From Roseiarcus sp963741845 (lineage in GTDB: Bacteria > Pseudomonadota > Alphaproteobacteria > Rhizobiales > Beijerinckiaceae), in the NCBI GenBank assembly GCA_963741845.1, contig CAVUJV010000024.1:124001-188000 (forward strand): a stretch of DNA of 64,000 bases, in the 5' to 3' direction. Each line of letters begins with the position of its first letter. Positions within the stretch are counted from its first letter, which is position 1. Shown piece by piece: positions 35,752 to 44,262 of the stretch. A model generated the notes under the pieces. It was not told where the DNA came from and made no database searches. It saw nothing but the letters and a program-made list of their open reading frames with translations. The position numbers were made by a program, and so were the translations under genes.

Positions 35752-36879
35752 GTGACCCAAATCCCTTCGCTCGCCGCCTTTCAGCGTGTTGTCGTCAAAG
35801 TCGGCTCCTCGCTGCTCGTCGATTCCGCTCGCGGCGCGGTCAAGGAGGGATGGCTCGAAGCGCTGGTCGAAGACATCGCCGCGCTGCATCGGCGGGGCGC
35901 GAACGTGCTTGTCGTGTCGTCCGGCGCGATCGCCCTCGGGCGCACGGTCGCCGGCCTGCCGAAGCGGGCCTTGAAGCTCGAGGACAGCCAGGCGTCCGCC
36001 GCCATCGGCCAGATCGCGCTCTCAAGCGCCTGGTCTCAGGCGCTGGCGCGGCGCGGCGTCGTCGCGGGGCAGATCCTGCTGACGCTACAAGATACAGAGG
36101 AGCGCCGCCGCTATCTCAACGCGCGCGCCACGCTCGAGCGGCTGATGGCGATGCGCGCGGTGCCGATCATCAACGAGAATGATACGGTCGCGACGAGCGA
36201 AATCCGTTACGGCGACAACGACCGGCTCGCCGCCCGCGTCGCGACCATGGCGAGCGCCGACCTGCTCATTCTGTTGTCCGACGTCGCCGGCCTGTATGAT
36301 CAGCCCCCGTCCGGAAACGCGCACGCAAGGCTCCTGCCCGTGGTCGAGCGGATCACGCCGGAGATCGAAGCGATGGCGGGCGGCGCGGCGTCCCTCCTGT
36401 CGCGGGGAGGCATGCGCACCAAGATCGAGGCCGCCCGCATCGCCACCAGCGGCGGCACGCATATGGTGATCGCCGACGGGCGCGTCGCCCATCCGATCGC
36501 CCGCGTGGCCGAGGGCGGCCGTTGCACGTGGTTCCTCACGCCCTCGAACCCCGTCACGGCCCGCAAGATCTGGATCGGCGGGTCGCTGGAGCTCAAAGGC
36601 GCGGTCTTTGTCGACGCAGGCGCGGCCGCCGCGCTCGCGGCCGGCAAGAGCCTTCTGCCGGCCGGCGTGACGCGGGTCGAGGGCGCCTTCTCGCGCGGCG
36701 ACTGCGTCGCCATCCGCGACGAGAACGGCGCGGAGATCGGACGCGGACTCATTGCTTACGACGCGCTGCACGCCGAGCGCATCCGGGGCCGCAACTCGCG
36801 GGACATCGCGCAGATCCTTGGCGTCGCAGGCCGCGCCGAGATGATTCACCGCGACGACATGGCGCTCGCCGAGCGATGA
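35752..36879 (+). CDS. proB: Glutamate 5-kinase
   Basis: First step of proline synthesis. The 375-residue protein has the amino-acid-kinase domain (RVVVKVGSSLLVD, VVSSGAIALGR, PIINENDTVATSEIRYGDNDRLAARVA, LLSDVAGLYDQPP, GGMRTKIEAARIATSGG) and a C-terminal PUA domain (KGAVFVDAGAAAALAAGKSLLPAGV). The GTG at 35752 (VTQIPSLAAFQ) is chosen because the family begins there; no ribosome-binding site is obvious. It is divergent from the urease operon. Confidence 0.95.
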   Translation: MTQIPSLAAFQRVVVKVGSSLLVDSARGAVKEGWLEALVEDIAALHRRGANVLVVSSGAIALGRTVAGLPKRALKLEDSQASAAIGQIALSSAWSQALARRGVVAGQILLTLQDTEERRRYLNARATLERLMAMRAVPIINENDTVATSEIRYGDNDRLAARVATMASADLLILLSDVAGLYDQPPSGNAHARLLPVVERITPEIEAMAGGAASLLSRGGMRTKIEAARIATSGGTHMVIADGRVAHPIARVAEGGRCTWFLTPSNPVTARKIWIGGSLELKGAVFVDAGAAAALAAGKSLLPAGVTRVEGAFSRGDCVAIRDENGAEIGRGLIAYDALHAERIRGRNSRDIAQILGVAGRAEMIHRDDMALAER

Positions 36880-36976
36880 CGGCGCCTCCGCCGCCTTGGC
36901 TTGGGCCAGCGGGCGGGGGCATAAGGTTGCGCATGGGCGTTTGCATTCCCGATCCGTCCGCGAGCGGACGCGTCCG

Positions 36977-38746
36977 ATGATCCTCTCGCCGCGCGCCGCA
37001 CTGAAAGCGATCGTGCAGGCCCAGTCACGCGCCAATGTGCAGGAGTTCAGCCTCGTCGCACTGGCGATCCTGGTGGGCGTCATCGCCGGATGCTCGGTCT
37101 CGGCCATGACCTTCCTGGTCAACACGGCGCATATGCTGATTTACGGCATTCCCTTCGATGTGCGCCTCAGCGCGGCGGAGCATGTCACGCCGCTCGCGGC
37201 CTTCACCGCTTTGCCGCTTGCCGGGCTTCTCCTTGGCGGCATCGACCTCTGGCGCGCCCGAAGAAAGGCGCCGCCGACGGTTGACCCGGTCGAGGCCAAC
37301 GCCCTGCGCGGCGGGCGCATGTCGCTTTCCGAAAGTCTTCTCCTGTCCGCCCAGACCGTGCTGTCGAACGGCGCCGGCGCGTCGGTCGGCCTCGAAGCCG
37401 GCTATGCGCAAATTGGCGCCGGCTTCGCCTCGAAGCTCGGAATGAGGGTCAGCCTGCGCAGGCAGGACCTGCGCATGATGGTGGGATGCGGCGCCGGAGG
37501 CGCGATCGCGGCGGCCTTCGGCGCGCCGCTCACCGGCGCCTTCTATGCTTTCGAACTCATCATCGGCGCCTATTCGCTTGCGAACGCGGTCCCGGTCTTC
37601 GCCGCGACGCTCACGGCGACGCTGACCACCAAGGCGATCCTCGGCTCGCCTTATGTGATCCAGGTCCCCGACGCGCCGAACCTGACGTTCGATGATTACT
37701 TCGCCCTGATCGCGCTCGGGCTCGTCGCGGCCGTCGTCGGCGTCAGCGCCATGCGGGCGGCCGCGCTGATCGAGCGGGCCTTCCATGCGGCAATTCCATG
37801 GCGGCTCGTCAGGCCGATCGTCGGAGGCCTGATCGTCGGCGCTCTGTCGCTCTACACGCCCCAGGTGCTCGGCGCGGGGCACGGGGCGCTGGGCCTCGAT
37901 TTTTACTGGCCGCTGACCGCGCAAGAGCTCACCATCCTGATTCTTATCAAGCTCACGGCGAGTCTCGTTTCTCTCGCCTCCGGCTTTCGCGGCGGCCTCT
38001 TTTTCGCGTCGCTCTTCGTCGGCTCCCTGCTTGGCAAGCTCTATGCGACGGTGATCGGCGCGCTTTTTCCCGGCTTCGGCCTCGACGCGATCGCATGCAC
38101 CCTGGTCGGCATGGGGGCGCTCTCCACGGCAATCGTCGGCGGCCCGCTGACCATGGCTTTTCTCGTGCTCGAAAGCACCGGCAATCTCAGCGTCGCGGGA
38201 GGCGTGCTCGCGGCCTCGATCGCGACGACGCTCGCGGTGCGCGCGACCTTCGGCTATTCCTTCACGACCTGGCGTCTGCATTTGCGCGGAGAGACGATCC
38301 GTGGCGGGCAGGATGTCGGCTGGCTGCGCGATCTGACCGTCGCCCGGATGATGATCCCGTCGCCGGCCGTCTTTCCGGCGGAGGAGAGCGTGCGCGCCTT
38401 CTGCGACTCCCATCCGCTCGGGAGCGCCAATATCGTCGTCGCGGTCGGCGAGGACGGGCGCTATCACGGGCTCCTCAATGTCGCCGAGGCTCATGCGATT
38501 CCGCTCAAGGAGGGCGACGACGGCGGCCCGGTTGGCCTCATCGCGCGCCTGCAGGCGACGACGCTGCACCCGGACGACAACATCCGCGCCGCGCTCGACC
38601 TGTTCGGCTCGGCGCAGACCGATACCCTCGCCGTCACCGCGCGCGAGACGGGCCAGGTGCTCGGCACGCTCGGCGAGGCCTTCGCAGCCCGCCGCTACGC
38701 GCAGGAAACGGACGGCGCGATGAAAGGCGTGCTGGGCGGGGGATAG
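36977..38746 (+). CDS. ClC-type chloride channel/transporter with C-terminal CBS-like region
   Basis: Membrane protein of the voltage-gated ClC family, 589 residues. It has GAGASVGLEAGYAQIGAG (the gating-Glu motif, a variant of GREGP), GAGGAIAAAFGAPLTGAFYAFEL and SGFRGGLFFASLFVGSLLGKLY (variant of GGIFAP). A cytoplasmic tail after residue 430 (DLTVARMMIPSPAVFPAEESVRAF and TTLHPDDNIRAALDLF) looks like a CBS pair. The ATG at 36977 was chosen over longer open frame upstream. Channel versus H+/Cl- exchange cannot be decided from the sequence. Confidence 0.9.
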   Translation: MILSPRAALKAIVQAQSRANVQEFSLVALAILVGVIAGCSVSAMTFLVNTAHMLIYGIPFDVRLSAAEHVTPLAAFTALPLAGLLLGGIDLWRARRKAPPTVDPVEANALRGGRMSLSESLLLSAQTVLSNGAGASVGLEAGYAQIGAGFASKLGMRVSLRRQDLRMMVGCGAGGAIAAAFGAPLTGAFYAFELIIGAYSLANAVPVFAATLTATLTTKAILGSPYVIQVPDAPNLTFDDYFALIALGLVAAVVGVSAMRAAALIERAFHAAIPWRLVRPIVGGLIVGALSLYTPQVLGAGHGALGLDFYWPLTAQELTILILIKLTASLVSLASGFRGGLFFASLFVGSLLGKLYATVIGALFPGFGLDAIACTLVGMGALSTAIVGGPLTMAFLVLESTGNLSVAGGVLAASIATTLAVRATFGYSFTTWRLHLRGETIRGGQDVGWLRDLTVARMMIPSPAVFPAEESVRAFCDSHPLGSANIVVAVGEDGRYHGLLNVAEAHAIPLKEGDDGGPVGLIARLQATTLHPDDNIRAALDLFGSAQTDTLAVTARETGQVLGTLGEAFAARRYAQETDGAMKGVLGGG

Positions 38747-38754
38747 GCGTCGTC

Positions 38755-41100
38755 TTAGCGCCCGACCGCCCGCCGCAACTGCTCCACATAGGCCCGCAGG
38801 TTCGCATCCTGCGGCGCCATCGCCTGAAGCTTTTCGGCGTAGCCGAGCGCGGCCGGCAGGTCGCCCGCCTTCTCGCTCAACTGCACGAGCGCAGTCAGAA
38901 TCTCGCGATTCCCCGCGTGTTTCGCCAGCGCGTCCGCAAGGACTCTCAGCGCCTCCTCGCCGCGCCCGGCGGAATCAAGGGCGACGGCGTAGACATAGGC
39001 GTTGTGCGCATTGTCCGGCGCAAGCTCGGCGGCCTGCCGCAATTCCGGCAGCGCGGCGGAGAGCTGCTTCTGCCGCACGAGCGCGAGCCCAAGCGCGAAA
39101 TGAAGCCCCGCATCCTTCGGCGAGACCGCGAGCGCGTCTTTCAGCGCTCGTTCTCCTTCGGCGTCGCGGCCCGTCTGCCGATAGAGGTCGGCGAGATTGA
39201 CGGCGGCGGGCGCAAACTGCGGCGCGAGCGCCAGCGCCGCCCTGTATTGGGCTTCCGCGTCCTCGGTCTTCCCTTGCCGGGCGTAAAAGCTGCCGAGCGT
39301 CAGCCGCGCCTCGGGCCGGTCGGCGTTGAGGGTCTGTGCGGCGATGAAATCGGCGGCCGCGCTCCGGAAAGCTTCCCGGTCCGCCGCGGGCTGGCGGTCG
39401 GCGGGAACGGAGGCCAGAAGGTCGGCGGCGCGAACGCGGACGCCGCGGATCGGATCGCTCAGGCTCGGCGCGGCGATCGGCCAGATCGCTTCCGCCGGCG
39501 CGGCTTCCAGCATGTCGAGCGCGCCGATCCGGACCATCGGGTCGGGATCGGCAAGGCTTCGCTGGGCGAGGCTCACGTTCGCGTCGGTGAGAGACGGCGC
39601 GAGCTCGGGCAGCGCCCCGGAACGGGCGAAGCCGGGCGTCTCCTTGTCCGAGACGACCGCCGCCAGCAGCCGCTCCGCGTCTGGGGCGTCCGTCCAGGCG
39701 GCGTGGAAGGCCGGGCCGTAATGCTGGAAGCCCTTGCGGTCCGGTCCATGCCATCGCGCGATCGCGTCCGCCGCCCATTGCGGCGTCTTGTCGGCATGGC
39801 AGGCGTTGCAGGCGTTCGGCGTTCCGAGCGCGACCGACTGATCGGGCCTCGGCACGCGGAACGAATGGTCGTGCCGCACATCGACGACCATATAGGTGCG
39901 GGTCGGCATGTGGCAGGCAGGACAACCGACCGGCGACTTGACGCCCCCGTGCCGCCTGTGGGCCACGGTCTCGTATGTCTCCGCCGCGTGGCATTGGAGG
40001 CAGACGCCGTCGCCGGGGAGTCTCAGCTTCGCGCTGTGCGGATCATGGCAGTCGCTGCACGTGACGCCCTTCGAAAACATCTTGCTCTGCTTGAAGGAGC
40101 CGTAATTGTAGACTTCGTCCTCCATCTGCCCGTCGGCGAAATAGAGCCCTCGCGAAATCGGCGCGACGACATGGGTGTCCGAGAGCCAATGGCCCGGAAC
40201 CCAGCCCTCCGCGATCTGCCCCCGCCGCGCGTGGCAGAGGCCGCAGGTCTCGACCTCCTTGCGCAAGATCGCGGGCGGATGGGCGCGCGTGACATTTCCG
40301 GTCGCTGCGTCGTGCGTCCAGCCGGCGTTCCGCCGTTCGTCGAAGCTGACGACGAGGCCCTTCGGATCGTCCTTATCGAAGGCTTTCCAGCCCTCATGCG
40401 CATGCGCCCAGGCGACATGGGCCGAGCCCTGGCCGTGACAGGTCTCGCAACCGACGCTGATCTCCGCCCATGCGGTGGCGAAGGTGTTTTTCGCCGCATC
40501 GTAGTTCTTGCGCACGCCGGTCGAGTGGCATTCGGCGCACATGAAGTTCCAGTTCTGGTTGAGCTTCGTCCAGTGCAGGACGTCCGCGTGGCCGATCGGC
40601 TCGTTAGGGTAGAGATGAAACCAGCGCTGCCCGCCCTTATCCTTCGGACGGCTGTCCCAGGCGATGGAGAGCGCCTGGATGCGCCCGTCCGGGAACGGGA
40701 CCAGATATTGCTGCAAGGGGTAGACGCCGAAGGTGTATTTGATCTCGTATTCGGCGAGCTTCCCGTCGGGCCCGTCCGTCTCGACGTAGAACCGGCGGTC
40801 CCGTTTGTAGAAGCGGGACTTCACCCCGAAATGCTCGAAGGTCGCGTCGTTGAAATCGCCGAGCACGTTCGTTTCGCTGGCGTGCGCCATGGCGAGCTGG
40901 TGGTGCGATCCGGTCCAGGCCTTGTAGGCCTCCTGATGGCAGGCCGCGCAGCTCTCGCTGCCGACATAGGCGAGAGGAGCCGAGATCTCCGCTGCGCGCG
41001 CCGCCCGCGCAAGGCTGAAATGCGCCCCCCAGGCCCCGAGGGCGGCCCCCAGAGCCACGAGGACGACGACGAATGCAGGCCTCAGCCACGGCGGGGTCAA
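38755..41100 (-). CDS. Octahaem cytochrome c with C-terminal TPR repeats
   Basis: A 781-residue exported protein. Residues 8-32 are a signal anchor. Eight CXXCH haem sites follow at residues about 51, 188, 218, 286, 348, 367, 393 and 431 (CAACH, CAECH, CETCH, CGLCH, CSDCH, CLQCH, CPACH, CNACH), in an arrangement like cytochrome c554-related multihaem proteins. Residues about 470-580 look like HEAT-type repeats (SLADPDPMVRIGALDMLE, DPIRGVRVRAADLLA), and 590-781 are TPRs (AEAQYRAALALAPQFAPAAVNLADLYRQTGR). Probably a periplasmic electron-transfer protein held to partners by the repeats. No maturation or partner oxidoreductase gene is adjacent. Confidence 0.92.
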   Translation of the reverse strand: MTPPWLRPAFVVVLVALGAALGAWGAHFSLARAARAAEISAPLAYVGSESCAACHQEAYKAWTGSHHQLAMAHASETNVLGDFNDATFEHFGVKSRFYKRDRRFYVETDGPDGKLAEYEIKYTFGVYPLQQYLVPFPDGRIQALSIAWDSRPKDKGGQRWFHLYPNEPIGHADVLHWTKLNQNWNFMCAECHSTGVRKNYDAAKNTFATAWAEISVGCETCHGQGSAHVAWAHAHEGWKAFDKDDPKGLVVSFDERRNAGWTHDAATGNVTRAHPPAILRKEVETCGLCHARRGQIAEGWVPGHWLSDTHVVAPISRGLYFADGQMEDEVYNYGSFKQSKMFSKGVTCSDCHDPHSAKLRLPGDGVCLQCHAAETYETVAHRRHGGVKSPVGCPACHMPTRTYMVVDVRHDHSFRVPRPDQSVALGTPNACNACHADKTPQWAADAIARWHGPDRKGFQHYGPAFHAAWTDAPDAERLLAAVVSDKETPGFARSGALPELAPSLTDANVSLAQRSLADPDPMVRIGALDMLEAAPAEAIWPIAAPSLSDPIRGVRVRAADLLASVPADRQPAADREAFRSAAADFIAAQTLNADRPEARLTLGSFYARQGKTEDAEAQYRAALALAPQFAPAAVNLADLYRQTGRDAEGERALKDALAVSPKDAGLHFALGLALVRQKQLSAALPELRQAAELAPDNAHNAYVYAVALDSAGRGEEALRVLADALAKHAGNREILTALVQLSEKAGDLPAALGYAEKLQAMAPQDANLRAYVEQLRRAVGR

Positions 41101-41244
41101 GAGCCGGTCCTTCCGGGAGACGAAGGGCGTTATGAGGCGGGCGGAGCTTCGGGGTCAAGGCGGCGGGATGAGCTTGCCGCCCTCCCTCGATCCGGGCAGA
41201 GTCTGCTCAAGCGCAAACGGCGCAGCGCATGAGAGCAGGAACCT

Positions 41245-42063
41245 TTGGGGCTCATCAAATTGTGGCTTCGCCGGCTTCTCGTCGGCCTCATCGGAGTCAT
41301 CGCCGTCTGGCTCATCGTCGACGTCGTCTGGCGGGAGACGGACCAGCGCCTGCCCTGGATGTTCTCGCTGGGCGCGACCTACGCCGTCGCCGCCTATGGC
41401 GTGCTGCCGCGCGCTGTGCGGATGAGCCTCAAGGTCTTGCAGCGAAAGAGTGTGCCGGCGTTCACCGTCACGGGCGACGGACTGCCGGGCGATCCGGTCA
41501 ATCTCGTCCTGCTCGGCGACTTCGCCCGGCTGCGCGCGGCCTTCGCGCGGGCCGGCTGGACGGAGGCTGACCCGCTCGGTTTCAGAAGCTCGTGGAAGAT
41601 GATCCTCGCCTTCGTCTTCGACCGCCCTTATCCGAACGCCCCCTTCAGCACGCTCTATCTCTTCGGGCGCAAGCAGGACATCGGCTTCCAGAAGGCGATC
41701 GACGGCAGCCCACGCAAGAGACATCACGTCCGCTTCTGGGCGCTGGCGGCCGAACGCGACGACGAGCCGATGAGCGACCCCGGCTTCTGGCTCAACACCG
41801 ACCGGCCGCCGCTCGGGGAGACCGCGCTTTGGGTCGGCGCGGGCACGCGCGACACCGGCTTCGGCGTCACCAAATTCACGTTCCAGGTCACCCACGCCAC
41901 CGATGACGACACCAACGCCGAACGCGACTTCATCGTTCAGGAATTGCAGCGCTGCGGCGCAATCGGCGACGTCGTCTGGAGGCGGGAGGGCGACCGCTTC
42001 GCGACGGGCAAGGTAAACCACTATGTCGCCGACGGCGAAGTCGCCGCGGCGAAGCTCGGGTGA
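41245..42063 (+). CDS. LssY C-terminal domain protein, membrane-anchored
   Basis: A 272-residue protein with two N-terminal hydrophobic segments (LLVGLIGVIAVWLIVDVVW and MFSLGATYAVAAYGVLP) and an LssY_C domain: DPVNLVLLGDFARLRAAFARAGWTEADPL, then PYPNAPFSTLYLFGRKQDIGFQKAI and RHHVRFWAL. The domain is found fused to PAP2 phosphatases such as LssY and alone as here; its role is not known. A TTG start at 41245 with AGCAGGA six bases upstream was used. An overlapping ATG at 41229 is out of frame. Confidence 0.8.
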   Translation: MGLIKLWLRRLLVGLIGVIAVWLIVDVVWRETDQRLPWMFSLGATYAVAAYGVLPRAVRMSLKVLQRKSVPAFTVTGDGLPGDPVNLVLLGDFARLRAAFARAGWTEADPLGFRSSWKMILAFVFDRPYPNAPFSTLYLFGRKQDIGFQKAIDGSPRKRHHVRFWALAAERDDEPMSDPGFWLNTDRPPLGETALWVGAGTRDTGFGVTKFTFQVTHATDDDTNAERDFIVQELQRCGAIGDVVWRREGDRFATGKVNHYVADGEVAAAKLG

Positions 42064-42074
42064 ATTGCTCGGCG

Positions 42075-42196
42075 CTTGTCGGCCTGCTCGCCGGCGTCCC
42101 GCTCGGTCGGCTCGGACTCCGCGCCAGCTCTTCGGGCGTGCGTCCAGATTGCACCAGATCGACCGTCTGTCGCCGGAGTTCCAGCGGATAAGCGGT
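42075..42196 (-). mobile_element. Degenerate fragment of an IS3-family transposase OrfA
   Basis: On the minus strand, YPLELRRQTVDLVQSGRTPEELAR (42119-42196) matches the start of IS3-type OrfA, which continues as EFEPT with a helix-turn-helix. After one missing base the other frame reads ESEPTERDAGEQADKRRA, so an internal piece (the IRNWV region) is also deleted. No terminal repeats or OrfB remain. It lies between the LssY gene and the tetronate operon. Confidence 0.7.
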
Positions 42197-42299
42197 TCGG
42201 GCGCTATGACCTAACCGTCCCCTCTCCGAAAAGCCGGCTTTTCCTTCGGCCCGGCGTTCGCTCAAGTTTGACCATACCGCGAGAGGTCTTTCGCGCGCC

Positions 42300-42350
42300 T
42301 TGACAAGGATAACGCGCTCGTTAGATTGCTGGTCTGGATACCGGACCAGC
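42300..42350 (+). promoter_or_regulatory. Promoter overlapped by a palindromic operator, upstream of the tetronate regulator gene
   Basis: TTGACA (42300-42305) and TAGATT (42322-42327) are spaced by 16 bases. Immediately after comes GCTGGTCTGG-ATA-CCGGACCAGC (42328-42350), a 23-bp palindrome with a single mismatch in 10-bp arms. Binding there would block the transcription start. GntR/FCD regulators bind similar short palindromes, so the product of the gene at 42382 is the likely ligand (inference). Confidence 0.65.
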
Positions 42351-42381
42351 AGCGCAGTTCTGCGGACCGACTGGTGAAAAA

Positions 42382-43149
42382 ATGGGGTCGCGCACCACGC
42401 CGATGGAGGTCTTTGCACAAGCTCCCCACCTCAAAGTGGAGATCAGCCGCCGCACCGTGCGCGAGCGGATCAGCGACAAGCTTGCGTCGCTGGTCGCGTC
42501 GGGCATTCTTCAGGTTGGCGACGAGCTTCCGAGCGAGCGCGAGCTCGCCTCGCTCCTTGATGTCAGCCGCGAGACGGTGCGCGGCGCCATCCAGACGCTG
42601 GCGGCGATGGGCGTGGTTGCCGTCAGTCAGGGCTCCCGGACGCGGGTCGTCAGCCGCAAGATCGACACGCTGAAGATTGGGGTAACGAGCCCGAGCGCGA
42701 TCAACGCCTATGATCTCGACTCCGTCCACAAGGCTCGCCTTCTGGTCGAGCGCGCGGTCGTCGCCGAGGCGGCCGCGCGCATCGACGATGCGACGCTCAG
42801 GCGCCTTGAGCAATCGCTCGCGATCCAGAAGCAGACGATGCGCGATCCCGTGCATTTCCTCATCTGCGACCGCGAGTTCCATCTCACAATCTATCGCAGC
42901 TCCGGCAATCCGCTGCTCGCCGATTTCGTCACAGACCTCTATACATTCATGCTCGACCGCCGCAGGGTCGCCGTATCGCAGCCTGGAGCGATCGAGAAGA
43001 GTTATCGCGACCACATCGCGATATTCGAGTCGCTCCGCGCGCACGATCCCGTTGGGGCGATGGAAGCCTTCGGCCACCATATCGACCGCATCTATGCGAC
43101 CACCGCCGACGTCCTCGCCGACAAGCCGAGGGTGAGGAAGACCGCATGA
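42382..43149 (+). CDS. GntR-family (FadR/FCD) regulator of the tetronate operon
   Basis: A 255-residue regulator. The N-terminal winged HTH is TVRERISDKLASLVASGILQVGDELPSERELASLLDVSRETVRGAIQTLAAMGVV, the C-terminal FCD effector domain includes DLDSVHKARLLVERAVVAEAAARI, FLICDREFHLTIYRSSGNPLL and AMEAFGHHIDRIY (metal-ligand Asp/His pattern). First gene of the transporter/catabolic cluster, with an operator on its own promoter, so probably a local repressor relieved by the acid sugar. Confidence 0.92.
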   Translation: MGSRTTPMEVFAQAPHLKVEISRRTVRERISDKLASLVASGILQVGDELPSERELASLLDVSRETVRGAIQTLAAMGVVAVSQGSRTRVVSRKIDTLKIGVTSPSAINAYDLDSVHKARLLVERAVVAEAAARIDDATLRRLEQSLAIQKQTMRDPVHFLICDREFHLTIYRSSGNPLLADFVTDLYTFMLDRRRVAVSQPGAIEKSYRDHIAIFESLRAHDPVGAMEAFGHHIDRIYATTADVLADKPRVRKTA

Positions 43150-43221
43150 GTTCAACGAGGCAGCCGTAAGAGCGGGCCTGCGTTGTCAAGGCCGGAGGGT
43201 CCGGCAATCAGGGAGGAAGCC

Positions 43222-44209
43222 ATGAAAATCAATCGTCGAACCGTCATTTCCACGATGTCCGCGCTCGCGGCCGTCGCAAGCCTTGGTCTGGCCGCGCCGT
43301 CGCGCGCGGCGGAGACGAAGGAAATCGTTTATCTGACCCCGGGCCTCGACCTGCCGTTCTGGCGCTATCTCTCGAAGGGCATCGAGGCGGAAGCCAAGAA
43401 GGCGGGCTACTCGTATACGGCGCTCGATTCGCACAACAGCGCCGAAACGCAGCTCAAGAACGCTCAGGACGCCATCGCGCGCGGCGTCGCCGGCATCGCG
43501 ATCTCGCCGACCGACAGCTCGACTGCGCCAAGCGTGCTGGCGCTCGCGGCGCGCGCGAAAATTCCGGTCGTCGTGGCCGATATCGGCACCAATAGCGGCG
43601 AATATGTCTCCTTCATCATCTCCGACAATCATCAGGGCGCGTTCGGCGTCGGCGAGGCGCTGGCGGCGGCCATGAAGGAGAAGGGCTGGGCCGGCGGATC
43701 GGTCGGCCTCGTCACCATCTCGCAGGCGCGCAAGAACGGCCAGGCCCGCACCGCCGGCTTCCGCGAAGCGATGAAGAAGGCCGGCATCACGAAGGAAGCC
43801 GGGCTGCAGCAGATGCAGTCCTACACGGCCGACGAGACGTTCAAATTCACCCAGGACATGCTTACCGCCAACCCGGACATGCGCGGCATGTTCATCCAGA
43901 CCGACCAGCCGACCATCGGCGCGCTGCGCGCCATCAAGGCAGCCCATCGCGACGGCACGCTTCTGGTCGCGGCGTTCGACGGCATTCCCGGAATTCGTCG
44001 ATCTCCTCAAGAAAGGCGAGATCGTCGCCTCGGGCATGCAACAGCCTTATCTGATGGGCGTGAAGTCGGGTGAAGCGCTGGTCACCGCGATCAAGGGCGG
44101 CAAGCCGGAGAAGGAAATCCTTGTGCCGATTGTCGTCGCCACCAGCAAGAACATCGACCAGATCCTGCCGACCATCAAGGAGACCGTGTTCGCCAACGAA
44201 CTGAAGTGA
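43222..44209 (+). pseudogene. Periplasmic sugar-binding protein of the tetronate ABC importer, +1 frameshift
   Basis: RbsB-like substrate-binding protein. The signal peptide (MKINRRTVISTMSALAAVASLGLAAPSRA) begins at ATG 43222 behind GGGAGGAAG. The mature part has IVYLTPGLDLPFWRYLSKGIEAEAKKAG, GIAISPTDSSTAPSVL and GMFIQTDQPTIGALRAIK. At FDGIP the frame breaks. Dropping one base of CCCGG (43987-43991) gives EFVDLLKKGEIVASGMQQPYLMG and a normal end KNIDQILPTIKETVFANELK. Ligand inferred as a four-carbon acid sugar from the operon only. Confidence 0.88.
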
Positions 44210-44220
44210 CAGGAGGAGGG

Positions 44221-44239
44221 CCGGCGCCGAAAGCGCCGG
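44221..44239 (+). other. Intercistronic hairpin after the binding-protein gene
   Basis: CCGGCGC-CGAAA-GCGCCGG, a perfect 7-bp stem with a GNRA-like loop, 11 bases after the stop at 44209 and 23 bases before the ATPase start. Matches the position of the chvE-gguA hairpin; likely sets unequal expression of binding protein and ATPase. Confidence 0.6.
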
Positions 44240-44262
44240 TCTTCGCGCCCCGAGCCTGAACG

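Noticed and set aside
37798..41232. A plus-strand open frame of over 1100 codons across the ClC and cytochrome genes
   Set aside because: Shadow of the ClC gene (other frame) and antisense of the octahaem cytochrome, both of which have clear family motifs.
42328..42350. The palindrome as an IS terminal repeat belonging to the nearby transposase remnant
   Set aside because: It is a closed palindrome with a 3-base centre, not two distant inverted ends, and it sits right on a promoter.
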